Assembly (NCBI GenBank): GCA_945915235.1
Contig: CAMEEX010000016.1
Coordinates: forward strand, 1 to 32,054
Direction of reading: 5' to 3'
Length of the DNA stretch: 32,054 nt
DNA from: an uncultured Clostridia bacterium
Lineage (GTDB): Bacteria; Bacillota; Clostridia; Lachnospirales; Lachnospiraceae
The first letter of the stretch is position 1. Each line of letters starts with the position of its first letter. The translations under genes and the position numbers were made by a program. Shown here piece by piece: positions 24,536-32,054 of this stretch. The notes beneath the pieces were generated by a model. That model saw nothing but the letters and a program-made list of their open reading frames with translations, did not search any database and had not been told where the DNA came from.

Positions 24536-25492
24536 ATGTTAAAGATAACAAATCTGGGATACAATTCGACGCATGCACACGGAATTAACATGGAACGCCC
24601 AAACGGAATGGGACATTATCTCATGCTGCTCGTAAAAAGTGCAGCCTATTTTGAATTTTCGGAGAAAGCCATCTGCTGTTGCTGCTGCCGGCATGAAACG
24701 AACTCAACAGCAGACGAACTTTTAAAGGGCAATCTGCCGTTTGACAGAAATGCAAGGCATGCGGGCATGATAAGGCAGTATGTGAATACACCCGCTTTCA
24801 TAATTTACACAAAAGATGCCCCTGTTTACTATTACAGCGATGATGAGTATGTGAATGATTGGATAAATTTTGACGATGTTTCCGATGAGAATACCAACTC
24901 AGATTGCAAAGAAGCTGATGCTGATGCTGATAATGACAGCAACACGGATAATTCAATAAGCGATTTTATGCGAAGCCTAAACGTCCCGTTCAACCGCCTC
25001 ACACTTCTGTCCGACTACACGGAGCTCAGCCAGCTTATCCGCGACCTCAGACAGGAATTTCACCAGACCGGCTCGCACCATGAGGAAATTCTCGACGCAA
25101 AGCTTCGGACCATACTGTACAAGTACAGCGATGCCTACCACCTTGAGACGCAGCTCTCCGACAAACTCAAGCTTCACCGTCCGCTTTTCCACGAGATAAG
25201 AAACGGCATCTACAGCCAGCACTCACCTAAAAAGACAGTGAGCGAGCTCGCTGAAGCTGCCTCCCTCAGCGTGTCATATTTCCAGCACATATATAAGGAG
25301 CTGTTCGGTATCCCGGTAATTCAGGACATAATACGAAGCCGCATTGAGCGCGCCTGCTACCTCCTCACCGTGACCCCCGACTCCGTCGCACATATCGCGG
25401 AAAGTTGCGGATACGAGAACGTCGAGCATTTCAACAGGCAGTTCAAGGAGATTACGGGGTTCAGCCCTAATCAGTATAGGAGAAAAAAATAA
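24536..25492 (+). CDS. Atypical AraC-family regulator with a Cys5 run, divergent from the ABC exporter
   Basis: A 318-residue protein. The C-terminal ~105 residues are a normal AraC double helix-turn-helix (ELAEAASLSVSYFQHIYKEL, then VAHIAESCGYENVEHFNRQF, end TGFSPNQYRR). The N-terminal half is a degenerate cupin-like region that keeps YYYSDDEYVNDWINF but has ICCCCCR (Cys47-51) and an acidic Asp/Asn-rich stretch of about 25 residues coded in part by GCTGAT repeats. The ATG at 24536 has GGGGG 8 nt before it; the ATG at 24521 has none. It is convergent with phoR (27-bp gap) and divergent from the exporter. Control of the exporter is inferred. Confidence 0.88.
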   Translation: MLKITNLGYNSTHAHGINMERPNGMGHYLMLLVKSAAYFEFSEKAICCCCCRHETNSTADELLKGNLPFDRNARHAGMIRQYVNTPAFIIYTKDAPVYYYSDDEYVNDWINFDDVSDENTNSDCKEADADADNDSNTDNSISDFMRSLNVPFNRLTLLSDYTELSQLIRDLRQEFHQTGSHHEEILDAKLRTILYKYSDAYHLETQLSDKLKLHRPLFHEIRNGIYSQHSPKKTVSELAEAASLSVSYFQHIYKELFGIPVIQDIIRSRIERACYLLTVTPDSVAHIAESCGYENVEHFNRQFKEITGFSPNQYRRKK

Positions 25493-25519
25493 CTGCCTAT
25501 ACAGTTGCTCTGTCCCCCT

Positions 25520-26827
25520 CTACTTCGCCCCCTCAAACGTAACCGTAATGCATGTTCCCTTTCCCAGTTCGCTCTCAAGCTCAAGCTGCGCGCCGTGACT
25601 GGTCAGGATATGCTTTACGATGGCGAGACCGAGACCTGTTCCGCCGCTCTCCCTCGAGCGGCTCTTGTCGACGCGGTAGAAGCGCTCGAAGATGCGCTCC
25701 TGGTGCTCCTTGCCGATGCCTATTCCGTCGTCCTTCACGGTCAGTTTCACCCTGCCGTCAAGGGTGTTGCTCACATCAACAATTACATTTCCCGGCTTAT
25801 CCTTGTTGCTGTAGCGGATTGCATTGTCGCAGAGGTTGTAGAGAACCTCGTCCATCATGGATTTGTCGGCGTTTATGTACGCCGAGGTTCCAAGCAGCAT
25901 GAGCTTGACGTTGTTCTTTGAAGCGGAAACCTCGAGATTTTTCACGCAGTTTTTCGCCGCCTCGTACAGGTCCATCTTCTCGAGATTGAGCTTCACGCCG
26001 TCATCAAGCTCGGACAGATTGATAATGTCGTTGATGAGCGAGAGAAGCCTTGTCGAGTTCTTTCTGATTTCCCCGGCAAAGCGAACACTGTCGTCGCCCT
26101 TAACCATGCCGTTCTCTATGAGCTCGGCATAGCCAGATATCGCAGTCAGAGGGGTTTTTAGCTCATGCGATACGTTGGCGGTGAACTCCTGACGCATCGT
26201 GGCGCTTCTTAAAATATCCTCGCGCTGTTCCTTCAATGCCCCGACAAAAGGAATCAACTCCTTGTACTCCGGTTCAAGCGCCGGATTTGCACTGTTATTT
26301 ACAAGCTCCTCGATTGGCTTCACAATGCGCTTCGTAAGATGTTTTGACAGCAGGAAGCACATAACGTACAGAATAACGGACAGTCCTATGATAATCGGTA
26401 TCGCCGACATAAATATCGTCCATATGCTGCTTGCCTCCTTCGCGATACGAATAACGGAGCCGTCCTCGAGCCTGAGCGCATAGTAAAAAATCCGCTTCGA
26501 GAGTGTATCCGATTTTCTCACACATTTTCCCTCGCCCGTCTTTAACGCCTCAATGTACTCCGGTCTGTCCGAATGGTTCTCAAGGGAGCCAGCCTCATTG
26601 TCGTAGAGCACGCTTCCGTCGTTTCCTATCCATGTCACGCGCACGTCAAACTCGTCCTCGCGCGAAAAATCGTTTATGAGATATCTTGCGAACTCCGCGT
26701 CGGTCTTTAAGTCGTCAAAAACCTGCTTTTTAAACAGTTCATAGAATACTCCCACCGATATTAACAGTGTCACAACAATAGCTATAAATGTAATTTTTAA
26801 AAACTGACTCAGTATCTTCTTTTTCAT
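25520..26827 (-). CDS. phoR: PhoR-type sensor histidine kinase
   Basis: A 435-residue membrane kinase: span 1 (about 10-30), outer domain (about 31-135), span 2 (about 137-160), HAMP linker (161-205), dimerisation/phospho-acceptor domain with His221 in NVSHELKTPL, and ATPase domain with N box (NLCDNAIRYS), G1 (KDDGIGIG), F box (ERFYRVD) and G2 (GGTGLGLA). Its ATG overlaps the phoB stop by 4 nt (ATGA). Pairing with a PhoB-like regulator beside phoU and pst supports phosphate sensing. Family assignment is firm; the phosphate role rests on neighbours. Confidence 0.88.
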   Translation of the reverse strand: MKKKILSQFLKITFIAIVVTLLISVGVFYELFKKQVFDDLKTDAEFARYLINDFSREDEFDVRVTWIGNDGSVLYDNEAGSLENHSDRPEYIEALKTGEGKCVRKSDTLSKRIFYYALRLEDGSVIRIAKEASSIWTIFMSAIPIIIGLSVILYVMCFLLSKHLTKRIVKPIEELVNNSANPALEPEYKELIPFVGALKEQREDILRSATMRQEFTANVSHELKTPLTAISGYAELIENGMVKGDDSVRFAGEIRKNSTRLLSLINDIINLSELDDGVKLNLEKMDLYEAAKNCVKNLEVSASKNNVKLMLLGTSAYINADKSMMDEVLYNLCDNAIRYSNKDKPGNVIVDVSNTLDGRVKLTVKDDGIGIGKEHQERIFERFYRVDKSRSRESGGTGLGLAIVKHILTSHGAQLELESELGKGTCITVTFEGAK

Positions 26828-27498
26828 GGCTCTAATACATACCCCACATTGCGGACTGTCTTAATCATCGCGCCCGCACTTCCAAGCTTCTGCCTAAGTG
26901 TCTTGATGTGCATGTCAAGAGTTCTCGACTCGCCCTCAAAATCCACTCCCCACACCAGCTCCATAATTCTGTCGCGGTGCATCGCAACGCCGCTGTTGTT
27001 CATAAGACAGCGCAACAGCTCATACTCCTTAAACGTCAAATCCTTCGGCTGGTCATCTACATACACGATATGGCGGTCACTGTCAAGAAAAATATTTCCA
27101 ACGCAGATACTCTTGTCGGCTCCCGTGTCCATGCTTCTCCTTATGAGCGCCCTCACCCTCGAAATCAACTCCATAACGCCGAACGGCTTCGTGATATAGT
27201 CATCGGCTCCGATATCCAGTCCCTTCACCTTGTCAAGCTCCGTGGACTTCGCCGTCACCAGAATAACGGGAATTTTCTTCGTCTCCCCTGACGCGCGCAG
27301 CTTCTTCAATATCTCAATTCCGTCCTCGTCCGGAAGCATGATATCCAGTAAAATCAAGTCCGGCTTCCTCTTTGCAAGCTCCTTCTTAAAATCCCTGCCG
27401 CACGAAAAACCGTTGACATCATGCCCGCTGTTGCTGAGTGCAATGCTCTCAATCTCCCTTATGTTGTCATCATCTTCAACTATGTATATCAATGCCAT
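26824..27498 (-). CDS. phoB: PhoB/PhoP-type response regulator
   Basis: A 224-residue OmpR/PhoB-family regulator. The receiver domain has the acidic pair Asp10-Asp11, phospho-acceptor Asp52 (LLDIMLPDEDG), Thr82 and Lys84; the C-terminal winged helix holds RTLDMHIKTLRQKLG and ends in VGYVLEP. It is translationally coupled to phoR by a 4-nt overlap. GGAAGG lies 8 nt before the ATG. It should activate pst, nptA and its own operon when phosphate is low. Two 40-bp repeats lie in its leader. Confidence 0.9.
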   Translation of the reverse strand: MALIYIVEDDDNIREIESIALSNSGHDVNGFSCGRDFKKELAKRKPDLILLDIMLPDEDGIEILKKLRASGETKKIPVILVTAKSTELDKVKGLDIGADDYITKPFGVMELISRVRALIRRSMDTGADKSICVGNIFLDSDRHIVYVDDQPKDLTFKEYELLRCLMNNSGVAMHRDRIMELVWGVDFEGESRTLDMHIKTLRQKLGSAGAMIKTVRNVGYVLEP

Positions 27499-27542
27499 GT
27501 TGTTTACCTTCCTTCCGCTGTTTTCATATTAAATTCCCTGGT

Positions 27543-27656
27543 TTCTCTGCCCTTCCGGAAATTTTGTCACCTTTTAGACTGATGGAAACCCCTGATTTCC
27601 CTTTAAATTCATTATCTTCTCTGCCCTTCCGGAAATTTTGTCACCTTTTGGACTGA
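27543..27656. repeat. Two 40-bp direct repeats in the phoB leader
   Basis: The stretches 27543-27582 and 27617-27656 are the same at 39 of 40 bases (A/G difference at 27576/27650), 74 bp apart. Each holds TTCCGGAA, itself a palindrome, and on the minus strand AAGGTGACAAAA. They lie 45-158 nt before the phoB start. I see no clear Pho box or promoter inside them. Confidence 0.85.
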
Positions 27657-27723
27657 AGCCATATTCATCGCAACACCGGCTCCATTATCTTCCCGCATGT
27701 CAAGGCATTGCAAATCTCAATTC

Positions 27724-29505
27724 CTACGGCAGCTCATACTTCTCCTTATACCAGTGCACCTTAATCTTGAACTCATCATTGTCCTTGCTCTTCACGTTCT
27801 CGAGGTACTCGTGGGTGTCGAAGCCGTCGTTTCCGACAACCTGAATCAGGCAGACCGCGATATTCGAGCAGTGGTCTGCGACTCTCTCGTAGTTCGTTAT
27901 GAGGTCGGTGAGCACAAAGCCAAGCTCGATTGTACACTTGCCCTTTCTTAAGCGTCTTACATGTCTGTCCTTGAGTTCAGCCTTCAGGTAGTCCATGACC
28001 TCCTCGAGCGGCTCGACATTGCCCGCAGCCTCCACGTTTTCCGTGGCAAAGGCATCAAATGCCATATTCACAATCTCATGTATCGCAGTCGTGTAGACAT
28101 TGAGCTCAGCCGCTGCCTTCTCGGAAAAATGAAGCTTCTTTTCCTTCATCTCCTGGGCTGCCTCCTTGATATTTACGGCGTGGTCGGATATCCTCTCAAA
28201 GTCTCCGATAACATGTAAAAGCATCGAGACGGTCTGGCTGTCCTTCTTTGTGAGATCCTTTCCGTTGAGCTTCACGAGGTAGGTTCCAAGCTCATCTTCA
28301 TATTTGTCGACAATGTCCTCGTAGTGGAGAACCCTCTGCACCTTCTTCTCATCATATTGCTCAAGAAGCTCCATCGACAGGAACAGTCCGTCTCTGGCTG
28401 CATTCGCCATCTTCACTGCGACATTTTTACACTGCTGCACAGCAAACGCAGGGGACTCGAGGAAACGAGGGTCAAGCACCTGTATATCCTTCTGAACCGG
28501 GTCAGCCTCAGCCTTTTCCTGTACCTCCTCCTTATCCTTGATGGTAAGGCAGGCAAGCTTTGCAAGGAAATCGCCGAACGGAAGGAAGATAACGGTCGCC
28601 GCAATGTTAAAGCAGGAATGAACAAGCGCGATGAGCCATGCATTTGCAGTCATGTTCAGAATTTCAAAATGTAAAAATGCGTTCAGCGTGTAGAATACCA
28701 CCATGAAAATGATGGTTCCGATAAGGTTAAAATAAAAGTGAACCAGCGCTGCACGCTTCGCATTCTTGCTCGCTCCCGTCGCAGAGATGAGTGATGTGAC
28801 ACATGTTCCGATATTCTGACCCATTATGATAGGAATTGCCGATGCCATGGTGACACCGCCCGTAGCACATAAAGCCTGCAATATACCGACGGAAGCCGAT
28901 GAGCTCTGAATTATCGCCGTGAGCACCGCTCCCACGATCATGCCGAGGACAGGATTGGTGAACATGGTGAACATGTTCGTAAACTGCGGAACATCGGCAA
29001 GAGGCTTCACAGCGGCACTCATGGTCTCCATTCCGAACATGAGTATGGCAAAGCCGACCAAGATAGTTCCTATATCCTTTCTCCTGTCCTTCTTTGAAAA
29101 CAGTATGAAGGACGAACCTATAACCGCGAGTATCGGTGAAAACGAGCTGGGCTTCAGCAACGATACGAGTATATTATCACTCTGGATTCCGGTGAGCGCA
29201 AGTATCCAGGACGTGATTGTCGTACCGATGTTCGCACCCATTATAATTCCAATCGCCTGCCCCAGCTTCATAATACCCGAATTGACAAAGCCGACCACCA
29301 TTACCGTGGTAGCCGAAGAGGATTGTATTACCGCGGTAACCGCAGCCCCAAGAAGCACAGCCATTATCCTTTTCTTGGTAAGCTTCTCAAGCACCCTCTC
29401 AAGCTTGCCGCCCGACACCTTGGCGAGCCCGTCACCCATCGCATTCATTCCATATAGGAAGAGTGCGAGTCCTCCAAGCATGTTCAAAACACTGAAAATA
29501 TCCAT
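27724..29505 (-). CDS. Na+/phosphate cotransporter (NptA/YjbB type) with C-terminal PhoU-like domain
   Basis: A 593-residue membrane protein. Two inverted Na/Pi repeats carry the QSSSA signature at 61-65 and 200-204 (TAVIQSSSATT, TAIIQSSSASV), with several spans up to about residue 330. From about 370 a helical PhoU-like domain follows (FERISDHAVNI, YERVADHCSNI). The family moves phosphate with sodium, in or out. AGAGGAGG lies 5-6 nt before the ATG at 29505; a frame open to 29553 has no ribosome site. It sits between phoU and phoB on the same strand, with its own likely promoter. Confidence 0.9.
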   Translation of the reverse strand: MDIFSVLNMLGGLALFLYGMNAMGDGLAKVSGGKLERVLEKLTKKRIMAVLLGAAVTAVIQSSSATTVMVVGFVNSGIMKLGQAIGIIMGANIGTTITSWILALTGIQSDNILVSLLKPSSFSPILAVIGSSFILFSKKDRRKDIGTILVGFAILMFGMETMSAAVKPLADVPQFTNMFTMFTNPVLGMIVGAVLTAIIQSSSASVGILQALCATGGVTMASAIPIIMGQNIGTCVTSLISATGASKNAKRAALVHFYFNLIGTIIFMVVFYTLNAFLHFEILNMTANAWLIALVHSCFNIAATVIFLPFGDFLAKLACLTIKDKEEVQEKAEADPVQKDIQVLDPRFLESPAFAVQQCKNVAVKMANAARDGLFLSMELLEQYDEKKVQRVLHYEDIVDKYEDELGTYLVKLNGKDLTKKDSQTVSMLLHVIGDFERISDHAVNIKEAAQEMKEKKLHFSEKAAAELNVYTTAIHEIVNMAFDAFATENVEAAGNVEPLEEVMDYLKAELKDRHVRRLRKGKCTIELGFVLTDLITNYERVADHCSNIAVCLIQVVGNDGFDTHEYLENVKSKDNDEFKIKVHWYKEKYELP

Positions 29506-29628
29506 TCTTTCCTCCTCTTTTTCTCTTGAATTTATTTTTACCGGAAATTGCAAAAAATTTTAGCTGTTCTTTACAATTACGGTATAGTTACCCATTAATC
29601 CGTTTTAATTCATTAAATCTTATATATC

Positions 29629-29656
29629 ATTATGCAGCATATAGTGCAATAGTCAA
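29629..29656 (-). promoter_or_regulatory. Candidate promoter of the Na/Pi transporter gene
   Basis: On the minus strand TTGACT (29651-29656), a 16-nt spacer and CATAAT (29629-29634). It begins at the far arm of the phoU hairpin and would give a leader of about 115 nt. No clear Pho box was seen. Confidence 0.4.
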
Positions 29657-29706
29657 AAGTCCAAAAGCTTTTATCTGTCTTAGATAAAGCTTATGAACCT
29701 TTGACT
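29651..29706 (-). terminator. Long imperfect hairpin after phoU
   Basis: Arms of about 25 nt (29651-29676 and 29682-29706) pair around a 5-nt loop with a few mismatches; the outer bases are AGTCAAA/TTTGACT. It lies 20 nt past the phoU stop. No U-run follows, so it may be an mRNA end-protecting or partial terminator structure that sets phoU off from the next gene. Confidence 0.55.
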
Positions 29707-29726
29707 TAATCATGCCAATCTGTATT

Positions 29727-30365
29727 TTACCTCTCCCCGGTTATCGAGAAGATTACCCACTCTGCGATGTTGGTCGCGTGGTCACCGATTCTCTCAAAAT
29801 ACTTTGCAACCATCAGAAGGTCCGTCGCCTGGTCGCCGTCGTCCGGTCTTGTCTGTATTATCTGAATTATCTCATTTTTTACCGTCATAAACAAGTCGTC
29901 GACCACATCATCATGGGCTATGACCTCATGTGCCCTGTCTAAATCCCTGTCAACAAACGCCTGAAGGCTGTCAATTACCATCAGCATGGTCTCCTTCGCC
30001 ATCTGGCGGATATGCTCGAGATTCTTTATGTACGGCTTCTGCGACATGGCTATCGTGAGCTCCGAGATATCAGCCGCCTGGTCGCCTATCCTCTCCATAT
30101 CGCTGACCATCTTAAGCGCCGCCGTGATAAGCCTCAAATCACCTGCCACCGGCTGCTGGTGAAGAAGAAGCTTGTAGCAGATATTCTCTATATCCTTCTC
30201 CTTCTGGTCGACATCTACATCGAAATCCACCGCCTTGTGCGCCTGCTCCACGTCCTGATTTACAAGAGCGCCAACCGCATGCTGTATAGCCTCCTCGATA
30301 AGCGTTCCCATATTGATAAGCTCGCTGTTGAGCTGCGCGAGCTCCTTGTCAAATCTGCTTCTCAT
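29727..30365 (-). CDS. phoU: Phosphate uptake regulator PhoU
   Basis: A 212-residue all-helical cytoplasmic protein of two three-helix repeats, each with the metal-binding motif: ERIGDQAADI (about 92-101) and ERIGDHATNI (near the end). PhoU links the Pst transporter to the PhoR kinase and shuts the regulon off when phosphate is plentiful. Length is typical. AAGGAGG lies 5 nt before the ATG. It follows pstB by 46 nt. Confidence 0.95.
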   Translation of the reverse strand: MRSRFDKELAQLNSELINMGTLIEEAIQHAVGALVNQDVEQAHKAVDFDVDVDQKEKDIENICYKLLLHQQPVAGDLRLITAALKMVSDMERIGDQAADISELTIAMSQKPYIKNLEHIRQMAKETMLMVIDSLQAFVDRDLDRAHEVIAHDDVVDDLFMTVKNEIIQIIQTRPDDGDQATDLLMVAKYFERIGDHATNIAEWVIFSITGER

Positions 30366-30411
30366 CTCTGCCTCCTTATATTAAACACAAATTTATCAAC
30401 GTCCGGATTAA

Positions 30412-31188
30412 TCAGCCAAATCTTCCTGTAATATAATCCTCCGTCCTCTTGTCCTTAGGCTGTGAGAATATATTGTCCGTGCTGTCCTTCTCAATCACCT
30501 CTCCGACGAGGAAGAATGCCGTGTCATCGGACACTCTGGCTGCCTGCTGCATATTGTGTGTGACCACTACGACCGTATAGGTCTTTTTCAGATTCTCCAT
30601 CAATTCTTCTGCCTTGAGTGTCGATATCGGGTCGAGCGCGCTTGTAGGTTCGTCCATGAGAAGCACCTCAGGCGATACCGCAAGTGCCCTTGCAATGCAA
30701 AGACGCTGCTGCTGACCACCCGAAAGACCAAGAGCCGACTTTTTGAGTCTGTCCTTCACCTCATCGAATATCGCCGCTCCGCGCAGGCTCTCCTCAACAA
30801 TGCTGTCGAGCTTTGCCTTGTTCTTTATGCCGTGAATCCTCGGTCCGTAGGCTACATTATCATATATGCTCATAGGGAACGGATTAGGCTGCTGGAATAC
30901 CATTCCGACCTTTTTTCTGAGCATCGAGGTGTCGACCTTCTCATCGTAGATGTCTATTCCGTCGAGGAGCACCTGTCCCTCAATGCGGACGCCCGGAACA
31001 AGGTCGTTCATTCTGTTTAGCGTCTTTAAAAATGTGGACTTTCCGCAGCCGGACGGTCCGATAAACGCCGTGATGGCGTTGCGCTTTATCTCCATATTGA
31101 CATTCTTGAGTGCATGATTTTCGCCGTACCACAGGTCAAGCTTCTTTATATCCAAAATATTTTCCGACAAATTCTTTTTCTCTTCCAT
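30412..31188 (-). CDS. pstB: Phosphate ABC transporter ATP-binding protein PstB
   Basis: A 258-residue ATPase that powers high-affinity phosphate import. Walker [10 protein letters not shown] (44-52), Q loop in [15 protein letters not shown] (97-111; the QPNPFPMSI run is typical of PstB), signature LSGGQ (155-159), Walker B LLMDE (Glu180) and switch His in [12 protein letters not shown]. It starts 10 nt after pstA with GGATAGG about 10 nt before the ATG. Length matches the family. Confidence 0.96.
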   Translation of the reverse strand: MEEKKNLSENILDIKKLDLWYGENHALKNVNMEIKRNAITAFIGPSGCGKSTFLKTLNRMNDLVPGVRIEGQVLLDGIDIYDEKVDTSMLRKKVGMVFQQPNPFPMSIYDNVAYGPRIHGIKNKAKLDSIVEESLRGAAIFDEVKDRLKKSALGLSGGQQQRLCIARALAVSPEVLLMDEPTSALDPISTLKAEELMENLKKTYTVVVVTHNMQQAARVSDDTAFFLVGEVIEKDSTDNIFSQPKDKRTEDYITGRFG

Positions 31189-31198
31189 CTAACCGTAC

Positions 31199-32054
31199 CT
31201 ATCCTTTCCTGTTCACGTCGAACCGTGCCGCAAGCCATTTTGCGATAAAATTAATTCCGAGCACAACCACCAGAAGCACCAGACCTATTCCGAATGCCTG
31301 CCCGTATTTTCCGTCGGACATACGGAAATACATCTCGATTGTGAGTGTACCGCCCGCCTCCCTGATTTTCATAAGGAATGCCAGAAAACTCTTCGGAAGC
31401 TTGTAGGCTGAACCCGCAGTGAACAAAAGCGCCGCCGACTCTCCCACAATTCGCCCTATCGCAAGAATTATTCCCGTTATTATTCCGGGCATTGCCGACG
31501 GCAGGATAATAGTTCTTATCATATGCCACTTGCCCGCGCCCATGCCGAGCGCACCGTCGCGGTAGCTTTTCGGCACCGTCTTCAGCGCCTCCTGCGTGTT
31601 TCTCGTTATGAGCGGAAGCACCATAAGGGTTAGTGTCAGCGCTCCGGTAAGAAGTGAATATCCCAGGTGGAACGCCTGGTTAAAGAGCACCAGACCGAAC
31701 ATACCGAATATGATTGAAGGTATTCCTGCCAGAGTCTCAGTCGTAAATTCGATTATCCTTACAATTTTTCCCGGCTTCGCGTACTCATTTAAGTATATGG
31801 CAGAACCCACACCGATAGGCGTCGCGATCACTATCGTCACGACCACTATGTAAAGAGTGTTCACTATATTGCCCGCAATACCCGTGGTTCCCTTGAGCGC
31901 GCTTCTCTCGGTCGTCAAAAAGCTCCAATTAATGTTGCTTAATCCGTTCACAGCCACATACACGATTATTCCAACCAAAATCCCAACCGATATGAACGCC
32001 GACAGGTATATGAGAACATACGCCAGATTGTCTAGCGGACGCTTTTTCTTTACC
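31199..32054 (-). CDS. pstA: Phosphate ABC transporter permease PstA (5' end off the window)
   Basis: The frame stays open to the right edge, so the N-terminus is missing; 284 codons plus stop are present. About six membrane spans are seen, with the ABC permease coupling loop EALKTVPKSYRDGALGMGAG and the following IILPSAMPGIITGI typical of PstA. It forms the membrane channel with PstC. A TTG inside the frame at 31978 is not a real start, as the reading continues upstream with a Lys/Arg-rich cytoplasmic stretch (KKKRPLDN). pstC and pstS should lie just to the right. Confidence 0.93.
   Translation of the reverse strand, partial: VKKKRPLDNLAYVLIYLSAFISVGILVGIIVYVAVNGLSNINWSFLTTERSALKGTTGIAGNIVNTLYIVVVTIVIATPIGVGSAIYLNEYAKPGKIVRIIEFTTETLAGIPSIIFGMFGLVLFNQAFHLGYSLLTGALTLTLMVLPLITRNTQEALKTVPKSYRDGALGMGAGKWHMIRTIILPSAMPGIITGIILAIGRIVGESAALLFTAGSAYKLPKSFLAFLMKIREAGGTLTIEMYFRMSDGKYGQAFGIGLVLLVVVLGINFIAKWLAARFDVNRKG

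Noticed and set aside
24910-24945. Frameshift-prone GCTGAT microsatellite as phase-variation switch
   Set aside because: Repeat unit is six bases, so copy changes keep the frame; only about three copies are present.
27560-27620. A 12-codon leader peptide (MNLKGNQGFPSV) before phoB on the minus strand
   Set aside because: Ribosome site is weak, the frame spans the repeat boundary, and no attenuator follows.

Overview
The window reads as chromosome of a spore-forming, carbohydrate-fermenting Firmicute, most likely a gut Lachnospiraceae member (Roseburia/Eubacterium/Lachnospira-like). This rests on the cotJABC spore-coat operon, strong AGGAGG-type ribosome sites, several AraC regulators beside pectin enzymes, an AlgI/DHHW-type acylation operon and a Gram-positive style pst-phoU-phoBR cluster. 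No name is certain from sequence alone. Most genes lie on the minus strand; only two AraC genes and cotJABC are on plus.

Left part (1-7531). Two overlapping M14 aspartoacylase/succinylglutamate-desuccinylase-like genes, the second of which has lost its zinc-binding histidines and runs off the edge. Upstream is a RecB-type nuclease fused to an XPD/DinG-type helicase, which overlaps by 14 nt the end of a YetA/exo-rhamnogalacturonan-lyase-like gene. A divergent AraC regulator with a clear sigma-A promoter faces the lyase. A 139-bp nested palindrome follows the regulator.

Envelope part (7871-12815). An ECF sigma factor, a one-span anti-sigma-like protein, a Thr-rich lipoprotein, an MBOAT O-acyltransferase and a DHHW (AlgX/AlgJ-like) protein form one tight minus-strand operon. 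This looks like a self-regulated system for O-acylating a surface polymer. A two-CBS-domain protein lies upstream, then a tRNA-Gly(CCC) with its own promoter and terminator.

Pectin part (13268-19148). On minus, in transcription order: AraC regulator, intracellular GH28 galacturonidase, GH2 enzyme with an NxKG uronate motif, and a membrane-embedded chemoreceptor. A foldback of about 297 bp fills the GH28-GH2 gap and a 63-bp foldback fills the GH2-MCP gap. Together with the lyase at 4024-6483 the window holds two pectin-catabolic loci, each with its own AraC protein.

Spore coat and exporter part (19271-25492). cotJABC on plus; then, on minus, a two-gene heterodimeric ABC exporter with one degenerate ATP site, divergent from a third, unusual AraC protein with five cysteines in a row. 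The shared intergenic region carries four tandem 13-bp repeats and a palindrome next to a -10 box.

Phosphate part (25520-32054). pstA (cut by the edge), pstB, phoU, an NptA-type Na+/phosphate transporter with a PhoU-like tail, phoB and phoR, in that transcription order on minus. The phoB leader has two 40-bp direct repeats that differ at one base. The active pst arm, the NptA arm and the two-component sensor form one phosphate homeostasis block; pstS and pstC would be expected just beyond the right edge.
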